From Corynebacterium tuberculostearicum (GTDB lineage: Bacteria; Actinomycetota; Actinomycetes; Mycobacteriales; Mycobacteriaceae): a DNA stretch of 64,000 nt. Shown in pieces: positions 42,413 through 50,949 of this stretch. The position numbers and the translations under genes are program-made. The stretch lies in NCBI RefSeq assembly GCF_016894265.1, contig NZ_CP069791.1, positions 1,178,001 through 1,242,000 on the forward strand. Reading direction: 5' to 3'. Below the pieces are notes generated by a model. That model was not told the DNA's origin. It did no database searches and saw only the letters and a program-made list of their open reading frames with translations. How positions within the stretch are numbered: the stretch's first letter is position 1; every line of letters begins with the position of its first letter.

Positions 42413-43223
42413 CGTCTTTGTAGCGTGCACGGCCGCGTTCCTTGCGGCCTGCAGCCCGGTGCGGGGTGGGGAAGAGCCAAGTTTCTCCGCCCTGTCTTAT
42501 AAAAACCTCATTCCCAATGAGTCTTACTCCCCGGCCGCGGCGCCGCTCGCGCCGGGCACCGCCTTGGATCTCTCCGGCGATGAACCGCGGCCGGGTGCCT
42601 ACTTCAACTACCAGTCTTGTACCGCGGCATGGTCATTTACGCTTGCCGACGCCCGAACGATCGCCGTTACCGCTTCCCATTGTGGCAAACCAGGTGATAA
42701 GGTCTGGGCCGGCACCGCCGACGGCGACTTCAGCTACCCCGCTGAACCTATCGGCGAGGTCATCTACTCTGACTTTTATGCCGACGACAGCCACGACCTC
42801 GACGTGGCCTTTATTGAGATCACCGGCAGCGCTGAGTACTACGTCCCCGGGGCGGTGGACAATAGCGTCGCCACCTCCCTGGCTCACCTGCCGCATCAGG
42901 TGTGCAAGCTTGGCCGCGTGACCGATGAGACGTGCGGCACGCTTTCCCATGATGCAGAGATGGCGCAGCTGAACTCGGAGGGACTCCAGCGTGATTCGCT
43001 CGCCGCTAGGGCGCGCGTATGCAGCACCAATGGCGACTCCGGTGGTCCGGTGTATGGCGAAGTAGAAGGAAAACAAACCATCGTGGGCGTGGTTTCCGGA
43101 ACGACGCAACACCTCGAAGAAGGCCACACCTGCCAAACCACGTCAACGGACATGGAGCTGTCTTTCACGCTGGCCACCGATATTCAGCTTCTAGCGAAAG
43201 AGGTCTTGGGGCCCATGGCCTAA
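42390..43223 (+). CDS. Lipoprotein serine protease, trypsin-like (S1 family)
   Basis: A 277-residue exported protease. The signal peptide MRTRRATSVFVACTAAFLAA ends in a lipobox LAAC with Cys21. The catalytic triad is visible: His in VTASHCGKPGDKV (near 96), Asp in HDLDVAFIEI (near 138) and Ser in STNGDSGGPVYGE (near 216). It should be tethered to the outer face of the membrane and cleave surface or external proteins. ATG 42390 lies within the small upstream frame, so translational coupling is likely. Confidence 0.85.
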   Translation: MRTRRATSVFVACTAAFLAACSPVRGGEEPSFSALSYKNLIPNESYSPAAAPLAPGTALDLSGDEPRPGAYFNYQSCTAAWSFTLADARTIAVTASHCGKPGDKVWAGTADGDFSYPAEPIGEVIYSDFYADDSHDLDVAFIEITGSAEYYVPGAVDNSVATSLAHLPHQVCKLGRVTDETCGTLSHDAEMAQLNSEGLQRDSLAARARVCSTNGDSGGPVYGEVEGKQTIVGVVSGTTQHLEEGHTCQTTSTDMELSFTLATDIQLLAKEVLGPMA

Positions 43224-43252
43224 GTGCGCCGCACTGGTCTACGCTAGGTGGC

Positions 43253-43798
43253 ATGCCGACTCCAGATTTTATTGTTCAGCTGCGCGAAAAGATTGGACAC
43301 GATCAGATCTTTGTGCCAGCCTGCAGCGCCATCATCATCCGCGATGTGCCGGCAGACGCCGCGCTCTGGGAAGTCCCCTCCGTGCTCCTAGTAAAGCGCT
43401 CCGATAACGGTACGTGGACCCCGGTGGAAGGAATCTGCGAGCCAGGCGAGGAAATTACTACCACCGCGCTGCGGGAAGTCAAAGAGGAAGTCGGCCTTGA
43501 CGCCAAGGTGGAAGCGCTATTGGGCGTGGGACAGTCCGGCCCTGTGACCTACCCCAACGGTGATGAGTGCACCTTTATGGGGACGGCGCTGCGCGTATCA
43601 GTAGCCGATGGCGCAGAGCCGGTCATCAGCGACGAAGAAAATACCGAGGCTGGGTGGTTTTCCGTGGCGAAGCTTCCTGATAGCGTGTCGCGCCGCCACC
43701 GCCTCATGATCGCTGACGCCGTAGCGCAGATGAAACATCCCCGCGGATTTGCCCCGCGCATGGGCTGGATGAAGCGCAGCGAGCAACCGGGAATGTAG
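43253..43798 (+). CDS. Nudix hydrolase
   Basis: A 181-residue protein with the complete Nudix box GICEPGEEITTTALREVKEE plus VGL (about 59-81). It hydrolyses a nucleoside diphosphate linked to some other moiety; the substrate is not evident. TACGCT ends 7 bases before ATG 43253 and no ribosome-binding site is seen, so the mRNA is probably leaderless. Convergent with the next gene (2 bp apart). Confidence 0.88.
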   Translation: MPTPDFIVQLREKIGHDQIFVPACSAIIIRDVPADAALWEVPSVLLVKRSDNGTWTPVEGICEPGEEITTTALREVKEEVGLDAKVEALLGVGQSGPVTYPNGDECTFMGTALRVSVADGAEPVISDEENTEAGWFSVAKLPDSVSRRHRLMIADAVAQMKHPRGFAPRMGWMKRSEQPGM

Positions 43799-43800
43799 GG

Positions 43801-44175
43801 CTATTCTTCTGCGGCGTCGGCAAGCAGCGTGCACAGTTGCTGCGGGTTCTGGACGGCGATGAGTTCTTGTGCAATGCCAGCGCGCGCATCGGCAAGGTCG
43901 TCTTGGTCGCCGCAGGCAATCACGGTATCGCTGATAGTAAGCAAGAGCTTCCCGCGCTGGGCTAGGTCACAAAAGAGCGGGCAGTCCTGTGCGCCCCAGC
44001 GCCAGGCTGTGGCGTAGAAGTCCCGCGCGCCTGTGCCAAGCCAGGACGTCTCCAAGAGCAGGCGGCCGCGGCGCAGGTAGATGCCGTCTCGCTGCAGGCC
44101 AGCGAGAACCTCCCTCACCGCAGCCACGTTGGCGCGGTCCCAGGCGATGAAGGTGATAGGGGAGCTATTATGCAT
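43801..44175 (-). CDS. Hypothetical protein, 124 residues
   Basis: The protein begins MHNSSPITFIAWDRANVAAV and has REVLAGLQRDGIYLRRGRLL, WRWGAQDCPLFCDLAQRGK and a helical end (LADARAGIAQELIAVQNPQQ). I do not recognise it. Its start shares one base with the stop of the upstream Arg-rich gene (TGATG), so the two are coupled. Near its 3' end lies one copy of the 13-bp word GGCGTCGGCAAGC (43813). Confidence 0.6.
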   Translation of the reverse strand: MHNSSPITFIAWDRANVAAVREVLAGLQRDGIYLRRGRLLLETSWLGTGARDFYATAWRWGAQDCPLFCDLAQRGKLLLTISDTVIACGDQDDLADARAGIAQELIAVQNPQQLCTLLADAAEE

Positions 44176-44384
44176 CAGCGGCGCCGGCGACGATTGCCAT
44201 CTGCGCGGCCGCCGGAATAGGCGCGCACGGAATTCTCGCCGCCTTCGGGCCCCAAGTCATCGATGCCCCAGGAATCTTCCGCATAGATTGCGTATTCCCT
44301 GCTCCAGTGCTCGCGCCGCGGTCGCTCCTCACGCCTGCGGCGGCGTGTGCGGCGCTTTCCTCGTTCGAAGCTGGCGTCTCGCAT
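44175..44384 (-). CDS. Small arginine-rich protein, 69 residues
   Basis: The N-terminal half is extremely basic (MRDASFERGKRRTRRRRREE, then RPRREHW). It is followed by YAIYAEDSWGIDDLGPEGGE and ends RADGNRRRR. An AGGAGG sequence lies 12 bases before ATG 44384, and the stop overlaps the next start. It may bind nucleic acid, judging by charge only. It follows the TDT transporter gene by 18 bp. Confidence 0.5.
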   Translation of the reverse strand: MRDASFERGKRRTRRRRREERPRREHWSREYAIYAEDSWGIDDLGPEGGENSVRAYSGGRADGNRRRRR

Positions 44385-44402
44385 AGTGGCTGCGCCTCCT
44401 TG

Positions 44403-45380
44403 CTACCTTTTGGGCCCAGTCTTAATGAGTGGCTCTTCAGGGCCGGTTTCCTTCCTTCCCTCCCATACCCAGCTAAGGAAGCGGGTGGAGCACAGCATCC
44501 AGTGGGCGGTGAGGAGGACGGGGATGGTGAGCGCAATGGCGTCGATAAGCTCGGAGCCATTGACCAATGCCAGCTGGTGGCCGCCCATGCTTACGGTTCC
44601 CGGCGGGAACGTGCAAGACCACCACGCCGGGGAGTACGGAACCCACCGCGCCACATTGGGATAGAAGGTAAACATCGCGTAGATGGACAGCGGAATGGCG
44701 ATAATAAGCGCCGTTACGCCGTAATAAATGGACACCGGGCCGGGGAAGAGAATCTGCATTGCCGTGGTGGACTGGCCCACCACGCCTAACGGGACCCAGG
44801 CGGTGGCTGATTTCGCGCCGGTGAAATCCACCTTGCCGTGCCAAGCGGCCCAATACACGCGGGCGAAGGTGGGCACCGCCGTCACCAGGGACATGAAGAA
44901 AAATACCGTACCCATCACGTGGTAGAGCGGGCCGTAATCATTAGCCAGCCAACCGGAAACGGAAGCCGAAATCATAGGGCCGACCAGCGGCAGGCCCCAG
45001 GTGAACTTCGGTTCGCCATCAAAGCGCGTGAGCTGGATAGCCCACGTAATAACCGTAACCGGGCCACCGATCCAAAAGCCCACGAGACGGAAGGTAGGGA
45101 TATCCGTCAGGCCCGAAAGCGCGGCACCGAGCGCCAAGATTCCGATGAAAAACATCGACCACTCCGCCATAGTGGTGCGCTCAAAGCTAGGGTGGCGGTA
45201 GCGCAAGAAGCCCGCGGTGAGAACGACAAAGATGACGCACGCGATGGCGGCAAAAATGCCGGCCAGGATCATCATGCCTTCTTCCACGAGCAGGCGCGAA
45301 ACGATGGAGGTGCCCATGAGGCTGCCTCCCCACGCGGGGCCAGGGGCTGGGAGTTGGCGGAATCTATCAGTCACACCCAC
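44403..45380 (-). CDS. TDT-family transporter (tellurite resistance/dicarboxylate, SLAC1-like)
   Basis: A 325-residue membrane protein with about nine to ten helices. The family start FRQLPAPGPAWGGSLMGTSI is present, as are the conserved FTWGLPLVGPMISASVSGWL and WVPLGVVGQSTTAMQ regions. TDT proteins export or import dicarboxylates, sulphite or small anions. It heads a three-gene unit with the Arg-rich and 124-residue proteins. ATG 45380 is the first start of the frame. Confidence 0.85.
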   Translation of the reverse strand: MGVTDRFRQLPAPGPAWGGSLMGTSIVSRLLVEEGMMILAGIFAAIACVIFVVLTAGFLRYRHPSFERTTMAEWSMFFIGILALGAALSGLTDIPTFRLVGFWIGGPVTVITWAIQLTRFDGEPKFTWGLPLVGPMISASVSGWLANDYGPLYHVMGTVFFFMSLVTAVPTFARVYWAAWHGKVDFTGAKSATAWVPLGVVGQSTTAMQILFPGPVSIYYGVTALIIAIPLSIYAMFTFYPNVARWVPYSPAWWSCTFPPGTVSMGGHQLALVNGSELIDAIALTIPVLLTAHWMLCSTRFLSWVWEGRKETGPEEPLIKTGPKR

Positions 45381-45547
45381 ATGTTAATTTCTTTCGGTCG
45401 GGTTATCAGAATTTTGCTGTCGTTTTTGCTGGTGAGAACTCTCGCTAAGCGTGCATATAGGGGCGGGGGTCAAACCCACGTGAATGTGTGTCTGGGGTCG
45501 CAAGAAAAGGGCTGGAATACCATTGCGTGTTCATGCACCAAGGGAGG

Positions 45548-46453
45548 CTATGAATGGTGAGGATTCGCTATACCTTGGTGGAAATCCGGATTTCGTTCGA
45601 CCAGCTTCATATACTCATCCAAAAATCCAACCCACGAATTTGTAAGGAAGAGAAAGTTATCAAGGGCTACAATTACTGCTAGTAGCGAGTTCTCGCCATA
45701 ATTTTGACCTAAAACTTTCTCAGCACGCCGCTTCGTAGCATTGGATACTGCAGGTTGGTCCAAAACGAAACCGTTCCATAACCGAGCTGAGTGAGCACAC
45801 TTATTTCTCACAAATGTAAAAGAGCGCAATTGGCGCGCTAAATATTGTTTCTTTACGCCAAGAATGGAACAAGTCTTTGCGTAAACTTGGTTGTTGTCGT
45901 TTCGGAAGCTTATTGCTTTCGACAACGTACCAAAGGACAGAGCCTCGACGGCCACCCAAATTGGGACATCGTAAACCCACCTTTCAGTGTCGGACCCTGA
46001 GTCCTTTTGGTATTTATGGAGGTATGGTTCCTTAGACCGCTTGAGCTCACTGACAATTAGATCGCGTGTGGGCCGCATAGCCGGATTTGGTGGGCGCCGG
46101 TACGCAGTGGGCTGAAGATACTTCTCATAAGGAGAATGGATTTCACCTTCGCTGAGCGCAAAGGCCGTCCTAGCAGCAAGCTCTGCTTCTTGGAGCCCGC
46201 GGAGAAGGAAAGAACGAAGTTCGATGTCCAACCGGTAGATATTAACTATTTCATCCCACTGGGTGCCAGGAAAGAATCTGGCTTCGTCACCGGCTAAGTT
46301 TTCTTGGAAGTACCGCATGTAGCCCGAAAAGCGGTAATAATTTTGGCGCTCAAGGAAATCTTTAGCAGATTTTTCGGAAGGAAGGATTAACCCACGGCGT
46401 TGAATTAAACTAACTTGTTCTTCAATGCTAAGGAACTTCTTCCTGCGGTTCAT
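45548..46453 (-). CDS. Abi family protein (AbiD/AbiF-like, HEPN ribonuclease type)
   Basis: A 301-residue protein of the Abi_2 family. The N-terminal part shows FLSIEEQVSLIQRRGLILPS and RQNYYRFSGYMRYFQ, both typical. Later come YRLDIELRSFLLRGLQEAEL and SFTFVRNKCAHSARLWNGF, where R-N-K-C-A-H is the HEPN RX4-6H motif of metal-free RNases (near residue 214). Such proteins stop phage growth by killing or arresting the infected cell. The gene is markedly AT-richer than its neighbours and stands alone between the TDT gene and glnA, so it is probably acquired. ATG 46453 is chosen; the extension to 46483 would overlap the leader hairpin. Confidence 0.82.
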   Translation of the reverse strand: MNRRKKFLSIEEQVSLIQRRGLILPSEKSAKDFLERQNYYRFSGYMRYFQENLAGDEARFFPGTQWDEIVNIYRLDIELRSFLLRGLQEAELAARTAFALSEGEIHSPYEKYLQPTAYRRPPNPAMRPTRDLIVSELKRSKEPYLHKYQKDSGSDTERWVYDVPIWVAVEALSFGTLSKAISFRNDNNQVYAKTCSILGVKKQYLARQLRSFTFVRNKCAHSARLWNGFVLDQPAVSNATKRRAEKVLGQNYGENSLLAVIVALDNFLFLTNSWVGFLDEYMKLVERNPDFHQGIANPHHS

Positions 46454-46471
46454 TGCTTCAGAATAGCAAAG

Positions 46472-46516
46472 CCCCCCTCTCATATTGAGCTGTTCCTATG
46501 GGAAGCTTGGAGGGGG
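46472..46516 (-). ncRNA. Structured leader RNA upstream of the Abi gene
   Basis: On the minus strand CCCCCTCC (from 46516) pairs with the G-run complementary to 46472-46479, enclosing a second hairpin CTTCC/GGAA with a 4-base loop and AGC/GCT extension. It lies between the TATACT box (46536-46531) and the Abi start, so it would form the 5' leader. Rfam contains an AbiF RNA motif found upstream of abiF genes; whether this is one needs a covariance search. Confidence 0.45.
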
Positions 46517-46530
46517 TATCGATTGACTAA

Positions 46531-46571
46531 AGTATAGCTCAAAATGCGCAATTTTAGTAATCATTTGCGCA
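46531..46571 (-). promoter_or_regulatory. Abi promoter with two TGCGCA palindromes 21 bp apart
   Basis: TATACT (46536-46531, minus strand) is a good -10 box, with TTACTA 18 bases before it as a possible -35. Two copies of the palindrome TGCGCA flanked by A/T tracts lie at 46545-46550 and 46566-46571, centred 21 bp apart (two helical turns). They overlap the -35 region and would suit a repressor. The rest of the gap to 46790 has no gene. Confidence 0.5.
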
Positions 46572-46771
46572 AAATTTTGTTCACGGCCCACGCATTTGGG
46601 AAACGCTTCGGTAGTCAATTAACAAGGAGTGGCCACCGCTAAGAATCAAGGGCGCTTGTCAATAGTCGGTGTAAAACCTCTGAATCCAAAGTGCACATAG
46701 ATCTGCAAAGCCCCCAATCGGCACTCAGCAATTTGGGAGCCTAGGAAGGCGGAAAGCTGGTGGCGAGAGGG

Positions 46772-46784
46772 GGCGTCGGCAAGC
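46772..46784. repeat. Intergenic copy of the 13-bp repeated word GGCGTCGGCAAGC
   Basis: This copy lies just after the glnA stop. Eight other exact copies occur at 1660, 2043, 43813 and 62305 (same strand) and at 25768, 35005, 42641 and 50960 (complement). See findings. Confidence 0.7.
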
Positions 46785-46790
46785 GTAGCT

Positions 46791-48224
46791 CTAGCAGTCG
46801 TAGTACATCTCAAATTCCTGCGGGGTAGGACGCAGGCGAACAGGGTTAATCTCGTTCTCGTACTTGTAGTTGATGTAGGTCTCGATGAGATCCTCGGTGA
46901 AGACATCGCCTTCGGTGAGGAAGTCCATGTCCTCCTGCAGGGCCTTCAGGGAAGCCTCGAGGGAGGTCGGTGCCTGCGGGATGGACTCAGCCTCTGCTGG
47001 CGGCAGCTCGTAGAGGTCCTTATCAACGGGAGCGTGCGGCTCGATGCGGTTCTTTACGCCGTCGATGCCGGCCATCATCATGGCGGCAAAGCCCAGGTAA
47101 GGGTTGCCGGATGGGTCCGGTGCGCGGAACTCGATGCGCTTGGCCTTCGGGTTGGAACCGGTAATCGGGATACGGATGGCGGCCGAGCGGTTGCGCTGGG
47201 AGTACACTAGGTTGATCGGGGCCTCGAAGCCTGGCACCAGTCGGTGGTAGGAGTTCAGCGTCGGGTTGGTGAACGCAAGAACTGCACCGGCGTGGTGGAG
47301 GATACCGCCGATGTAGTAGCGGGCGATATCGGAAAGGCCTGCGTAGCCAGCCTCATCGTGGAAGAGAGGCTTGCCGTCCTTCCACAGGGACATGTGGGCG
47401 TGCATGCCGGAACCATTATCGCCAGCTAGCGGCTTAGGCATGAAGGTTGCGGTCTTGCCCCACTGTGCCGCGGTCTGTTTGACCACGTACTTGAAGGTCT
47501 GGATGTCATCGCCCGCGTGCAACATGGAGTTGAAGCGGTAGTTGATCTCATTCTGGCCGGCGCCGACCTCGTGGTGGAAGCGCTCGATTTGGAAGCCAAC
47601 CTTTTGCAGGTTCTCTACCATGGCATCGCGTACCTCACCGTGCTTGTCATACGGCGCGGTGGGGAAGTAGCCGCCCTTCAGGCGGGTCTTGTAGCCGGTG
47701 TTTGGGGTGCCGTCGAAGTTGGTTTCGCTATCGCGGTTCCACCAACCTTCATCGGAATCCACCTCGTAGAAGCCGTGCTGGACGTCGGTGCCAAAGCGGA
47801 CGGAGTCAAAGAGATAGAACTCGGCCTCAGCACCAAAGTTACAAGTATCGGCAATGCCGGTGGACTGCAGGTACTCTTCCGCCTTGCGTGCGATGTTGCG
47901 CGGGTCGCGGGAGAAAGGCTCAAAGGTAAATGGGTCGTGGACGAAGAACTTGATGTTCAGGGTCTTGGCCGTGCGGAACGGATCGATATGCGCGGTGGCT
48001 GGATCCGGCAGCAGGGTCATATCGGACTCATCGATGGTGGTGAATCCGCGGATAGAGGAGCCGTCGAAGGCAAGGCCATTTTCGGCATCTTCTACGGTGA
48101 ACTCATCTGCTGGGATGGAAAAGTGGTGCTCGGTGCCTGGGACGTCCGTAAAGCGGATATCGACGAACTTTACGTCCTCGTCCTTAATAAATTGGACGAT
48201 GTCCTGCACTGTCTCGAAAGACAC
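46791..48224 (-). CDS. glnA: Glutamine synthetase type I (GlnA), adenylylation-controlled
   Basis: A 477-residue glutamine synthetase of the beta subgroup. Landmarks are [48 protein letters not shown] and NRSAAIRIP. The tyrosine modified by GlnE is Tyr405 in [13 protein letters not shown], matching the known position in C. glutamicum. It condenses glutamate and ammonia with ATP and is the main route of nitrogen assimilation. The GTG start has GAGGAGA upstream. I see no convincing AmtR box in the upstream region. Confidence 0.96.
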   Translation of the reverse strand: MSFETVQDIVQFIKDEDVKFVDIRFTDVPGTEHHFSIPADEFTVEDAENGLAFDGSSIRGFTTIDESDMTLLPDPATAHIDPFRTAKTLNIKFFVHDPFTFEPFSRDPRNIARKAEEYLQSTGIADTCNFGAEAEFYLFDSVRFGTDVQHGFYEVDSDEGWWNRDSETNFDGTPNTGYKTRLKGGYFPTAPYDKHGEVRDAMVENLQKVGFQIERFHHEVGAGQNEINYRFNSMLHAGDDIQTFKYVVKQTAAQWGKTATFMPKPLAGDNGSGMHAHMSLWKDGKPLFHDEAGYAGLSDIARYYIGGILHHAGAVLAFTNPTLNSYHRLVPGFEAPINLVYSQRNRSAAIRIPITGSNPKAKRIEFRAPDPSGNPYLGFAAMMMAGIDGVKNRIEPHAPVDKDLYELPPAEAESIPQAPTSLEASLKALQEDMDFLTEGDVFTEDLIETYINYKYENEINPVRLRPTPQEFEMYYDC

Positions 48225-48342
48225 GTTTGTCTCCTCGTTGTTGACCGGTGAATTGTCTCTCTATAGCCTACTAGGTTCCTACCGTTGGCATCGCGATTCC
48301 CCTCGTTTCACATCTCACTTTGTGCCCGCTAGATTGGTGAGC

Positions 48343-48816
48343 ATGGCAGATAAGCGTACGTGGCTCGACGGGCCGAATATTCCGGGCGAATACGACGACA
48401 TGGAAGGCCCCGGCCGCTGGCCGGGCGAAAAGCTCGGCCTTCCGGAGTCCGGGCCGGGATCACTGGCCCCCGTTGGCCGCCGCGCCGGCGCCGTGGCCAT
48501 TGACTGGATCGTGTGCATGCTCATTGCCAACATGATCCACATGTTCACCACGGAATTGGGCGGGGTGGCCTTCTTGGGCTACGCGCTGTGGGTAGTCAAG
48601 GGCATTGTCTGCGGTTGGCTCTTTGCCCGCACCCCCGGCATGTTGCTGTTGGGTATGGGCGTGGCGCGACTCGACGTCCCCGGTGCCCGCGTGGGCCTAT
48701 GGCGCGCGGCGCTGCGCACGGTGCTCACCGGTGTGCTTTTCCCGGCGGCCATGGTTGATGCGGATGGACGCGGCATGCACGACCGCGCCACCGGCACCAT
48801 CGTCATTCGCTCCTAG
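48343..48816 (+). CDS. RDD family membrane protein
   Basis: A 157-residue protein. A hydrophilic start (MADKRTWLDGPNIPGEYDDM) precedes the RDD motif region APVGRRAGAVAIDWIVCMLI, then helices GGVAFLGYALWVVKGIVCGW and RTPGMLLLGMGVARLD, and the last membrane segment AALRTVLTGVLFPAAMV. It is paired with the DUF4191 gene in Actinobacteria (Rv2219A-like). TAGATT ends 7 bases before ATG 48343, suggesting a leaderless mRNA. Function unknown. Confidence 0.87.
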   Translation: MADKRTWLDGPNIPGEYDDMEGPGRWPGEKLGLPESGPGSLAPVGRRAGAVAIDWIVCMLIANMIHMFTTELGGVAFLGYALWVVKGIVCGWLFARTPGMLLLGMGVARLDVPGARVGLWRAALRTVLTGVLFPAAMVDADGRGMHDRATGTIVIRS

Positions 48817-48842
48817 ATAGCCTGCTATCAAGGGCATAAGAA

Positions 48843-48878
48843 AATCCCTGCTACGCCGCCGACGGTGTAGCAGGGATT
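48843..48878. terminator. Bidirectional terminator between RDD and DUF4191 genes
   Basis: AATCCCTGCTAC and GTAGCAGGGATT form a perfect 12-bp stem, preceded by AAAA on the left. Confidence 0.85.
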
Positions 48879-48890
48879 AGCTTTAGGCGC

Positions 48891-49676
48891 TTATTTATTC
48901 TTCTTGCGCTGCTGGGCACGGCGCATGCGGCGGTTCATGCCGGCCATGTTCTGCGCCTGGTGGGGCATAGGGCCCTTAGGCATGCCCGGGGTGGTACCCG
49001 GCATGGAATCCATGGCCTCGATGCGGCGGATGTTTTCGTAGGTTTCGTTCTTATTGAAGTTGCGCGGCAGCTTCATGACCTTATTGCGCAGCTTGGATAC
49101 GGGAACCTCGTCCTCGCCGTTGCCTACGAAAATCTCGTAGACGGGAACGCCGCCGGCGATCTTGTCTACACGCTTCTTAAGCTGGTTCAAGGTGGGGCGT
49201 ACGCGGTTCTTATTGCCCTCGCAAACGAAGATGACGCCGGCATTGCCGATGACGCGGTGGATAAGATCCTGCTGGCGGGTAGCGGCCACACCGGTCTTTA
49301 CGGACCACACGATGCCCACGGTATTGCGCAGCTGCTGCTCCAGCGCCCAGCCGGCAGCGCCGGGCTGGTCTTCTACGCGCTTGTACATATCGCGCTCAAG
49401 GCGGCGGGTGAAGAGGAACATAGCGAGCAGCGCGCCGATGCCCAAACCGAGGATGAGCATGAACCACTCGCCGCTAAAAAGCATGCCAATGAGGAAGAAG
49501 AGCAAGCCCATGCCCAGGAAGGCACCCAGCATGATGGGGATAAGCGCCTTATCCTGCTTGCGCTGCATATTGAATGCTTGCCACATTTGGGACCAGGTTT
49601 GCTTACGCTGCTGGCGCTTGGCCGCGCGTTCTTGCTTCTTTGCAGCCTTTAGTGCTGCCTTGTCATCTTTCGCCAT
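48891..49676 (-). CDS. DUF4191 membrane protein
   Basis: A 261-residue protein. A highly basic N-terminus (ALKAAKKQERAAKRQQRKQT) is followed by two close membrane helices (LIPIMLGAFLGMGLLFFLIG and WFMLILGLGIGALLAMFLF, about 45-92) and a soluble domain (DQPGAAGWALEQQLRNTVGI, VIFVCEGNKNRVRPTLNQ). The C-terminus is Met/Pro/Arg-rich. It equals M. tuberculosis Rv2219 by sequence type and neighbours (lipA upstream). Start ATG 49676 with AGGAG. Function unknown. Confidence 0.88.
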   Translation of the reverse strand: MAKDDKAALKAAKKQERAAKRQQRKQTWSQMWQAFNMQRKQDKALIPIMLGAFLGMGLLFFLIGMLFSGEWFMLILGLGIGALLAMFLFTRRLERDMYKRVEDQPGAAGWALEQQLRNTVGIVWSVKTGVAATRQQDLIHRVIGNAGVIFVCEGNKNRVRPTLNQLKKRVDKIAGGVPVYEIFVGNGEDEVPVSKLRNKVMKLPRNFNKNETYENIRRIEAMDSMPGTTPGMPKGPMPHQAQNMAGMNRRMRRAQQRKKNK

Positions 49677-49714
49677 GGCTCCTACTTTAAAGGTCAACGG
49701 GCATAAATGTTAAA

Positions 49715-49743
49715 ACGGCCCACGCGAAAAGCGCAGGCCGTTA
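49715..49743. terminator. Terminator after lipA
   Basis: AACGGCC and GGCCGTT pair around a loop with its own GCG/CGC; A and T residues flank both sides. Confidence 0.6.
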
Positions 49744-49757
49744 TGAAAACGTTCGGA

Positions 49758-50849
49758 TTAGCGGATGGTGGCCGCCGCCGAATTTGCATTAGCCGGGGTC
49801 TTGGCCATGCGGGTGGTCACTGGAGTCTCTTCCGAGGGGCCGTACTTCTCCAGCAAGGTGGAGGCCTCTTGGGCGGTGGCACCCTGGGAGGTCTCGGCCA
49901 GATGCTTGAGGTTCTCCGGCAGCTCGAAGCCGCGCTTTTCCATGGCCTGCACGTAGAGACGGCCGGCGCGGTAGGACGAGCGCACCAGCGGGCCGGACAT
50001 GACGCCGCCGAAGCCGAGCTCCTTGGCCAGCTTGGAATGCGCCACGAATTCCTCTGGGCGCACCCAGCGCTCAATTGGGTGGAAGCGCGGGCCGGGGCGC
50101 AGGTACTGGGTGATGGTGATGATATCGCAGCCGGCAGAGCGCAGGTCACGCAATGCTTCCTCGACCTCATCCTCGGTCTCGCCCATGCCCAAAATCAGGT
50201 TGGACTTGGTAATCAGGCCATAGTCGTGGGCCTGGCGGATAACGTCCAGGGAGCGCTCGTAGCGGAAGGCCGGGCGGATGCGCTTAAAGATGCGCGGCAC
50301 GGTTTCCAGGTTGTGGGCAAAGACCTCCGGCTTGGCCTCAAAGACCTCTTCCAAAAGGTCCGGCTTGCCAGAGAAGTCCGGGGTGAGGTTTTCCACGCCG
50401 GTATGCGGGTTGAGCTCGTGAATCTTGCGCACGACCTCGGCATAGAGCCAGGCGCCCTCATCCGGAAGATCGTCGCGGGTAACGCCGGTAATGGTGGTGT
50501 AGTTAAGGTCCATTTCCCGGATATTTTCGGCCACGCGGCGCGGCTCGTCGCGGTCGAGTTCTTCCGGCTTGCCGGTGGCAATATCGCAGAAGTCGCAGCG
50601 GCGGGTGCACTTATCGCCACCGATAAGGAACGTAGCCTCGCGGGATTCCCAGCACTCGTGGATATTCGGGCAGCCTGCCTCTTGGCACACGGTGTGCAGG
50701 GAGGCGCCGGCCACGCGGGACTTCATGTCCTCGTAGCCCGGGCCGGTGCGGACCTGGTTGCGAATCCAGCGTGGCTTTTGTTCGATGGGTGACTCCGCAT
50801 TCTTCTTTTCAATGCGGAGCATCTTGCGTCCTTCAGGCTTTACAGTCAC
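49758..50849 (-). CDS. lipA: Lipoyl synthase
   Basis: A 363-residue radical-SAM enzyme that inserts two sulphur atoms into octanoyl groups on lipoyl domains. The auxiliary cluster cysteines are in [12 protein letters not shown] and the radical-SAM CX3CX2C motif is [28 protein letters not shown] and [14 protein letters not shown] ([14 protein letters not shown]) segments are diagnostic. It works after LipB on GcvH and the E2 protein, both encoded nearby. It follows lipB by 100 bp. Confidence 0.96.
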   Translation of the reverse strand: MTVKPEGRKMLRIEKKNAESPIEQKPRWIRNQVRTGPGYEDMKSRVAGASLHTVCQEAGCPNIHECWESREATFLIGGDKCTRRCDFCDIATGKPEELDRDEPRRVAENIREMDLNYTTITGVTRDDLPDEGAWLYAEVVRKIHELNPHTGVENLTPDFSGKPDLLEEVFEAKPEVFAHNLETVPRIFKRIRPAFRYERSLDVIRQAHDYGLITKSNLILGMGETEDEVEEALRDLRSAGCDIITITQYLRPGPRFHPIERWVRPEEFVAHSKLAKELGFGGVMSGPLVRSSYRAGRLYVQAMEKRGFELPENLKHLAETSQGATAQEASTLLEKYGPSEETPVTTRMAKTPANANSAAATIR

Positions 50850-50949
50850 AAAAACTCACTTTATCGGTTGATGGTGGTGATGGCTAATAGCTCTTCTAGG
50901 TATATGTCGCCGCAGTCACATCCTATTCCGCGCCAGCCCCGAACGAGGG

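Noticed and set aside
48225..48342. AmtR box upstream of glnA
   Set aside because: CTATAG is present, but the second half-site with proper spacing is missing; it is better explained as part of a -10 box.
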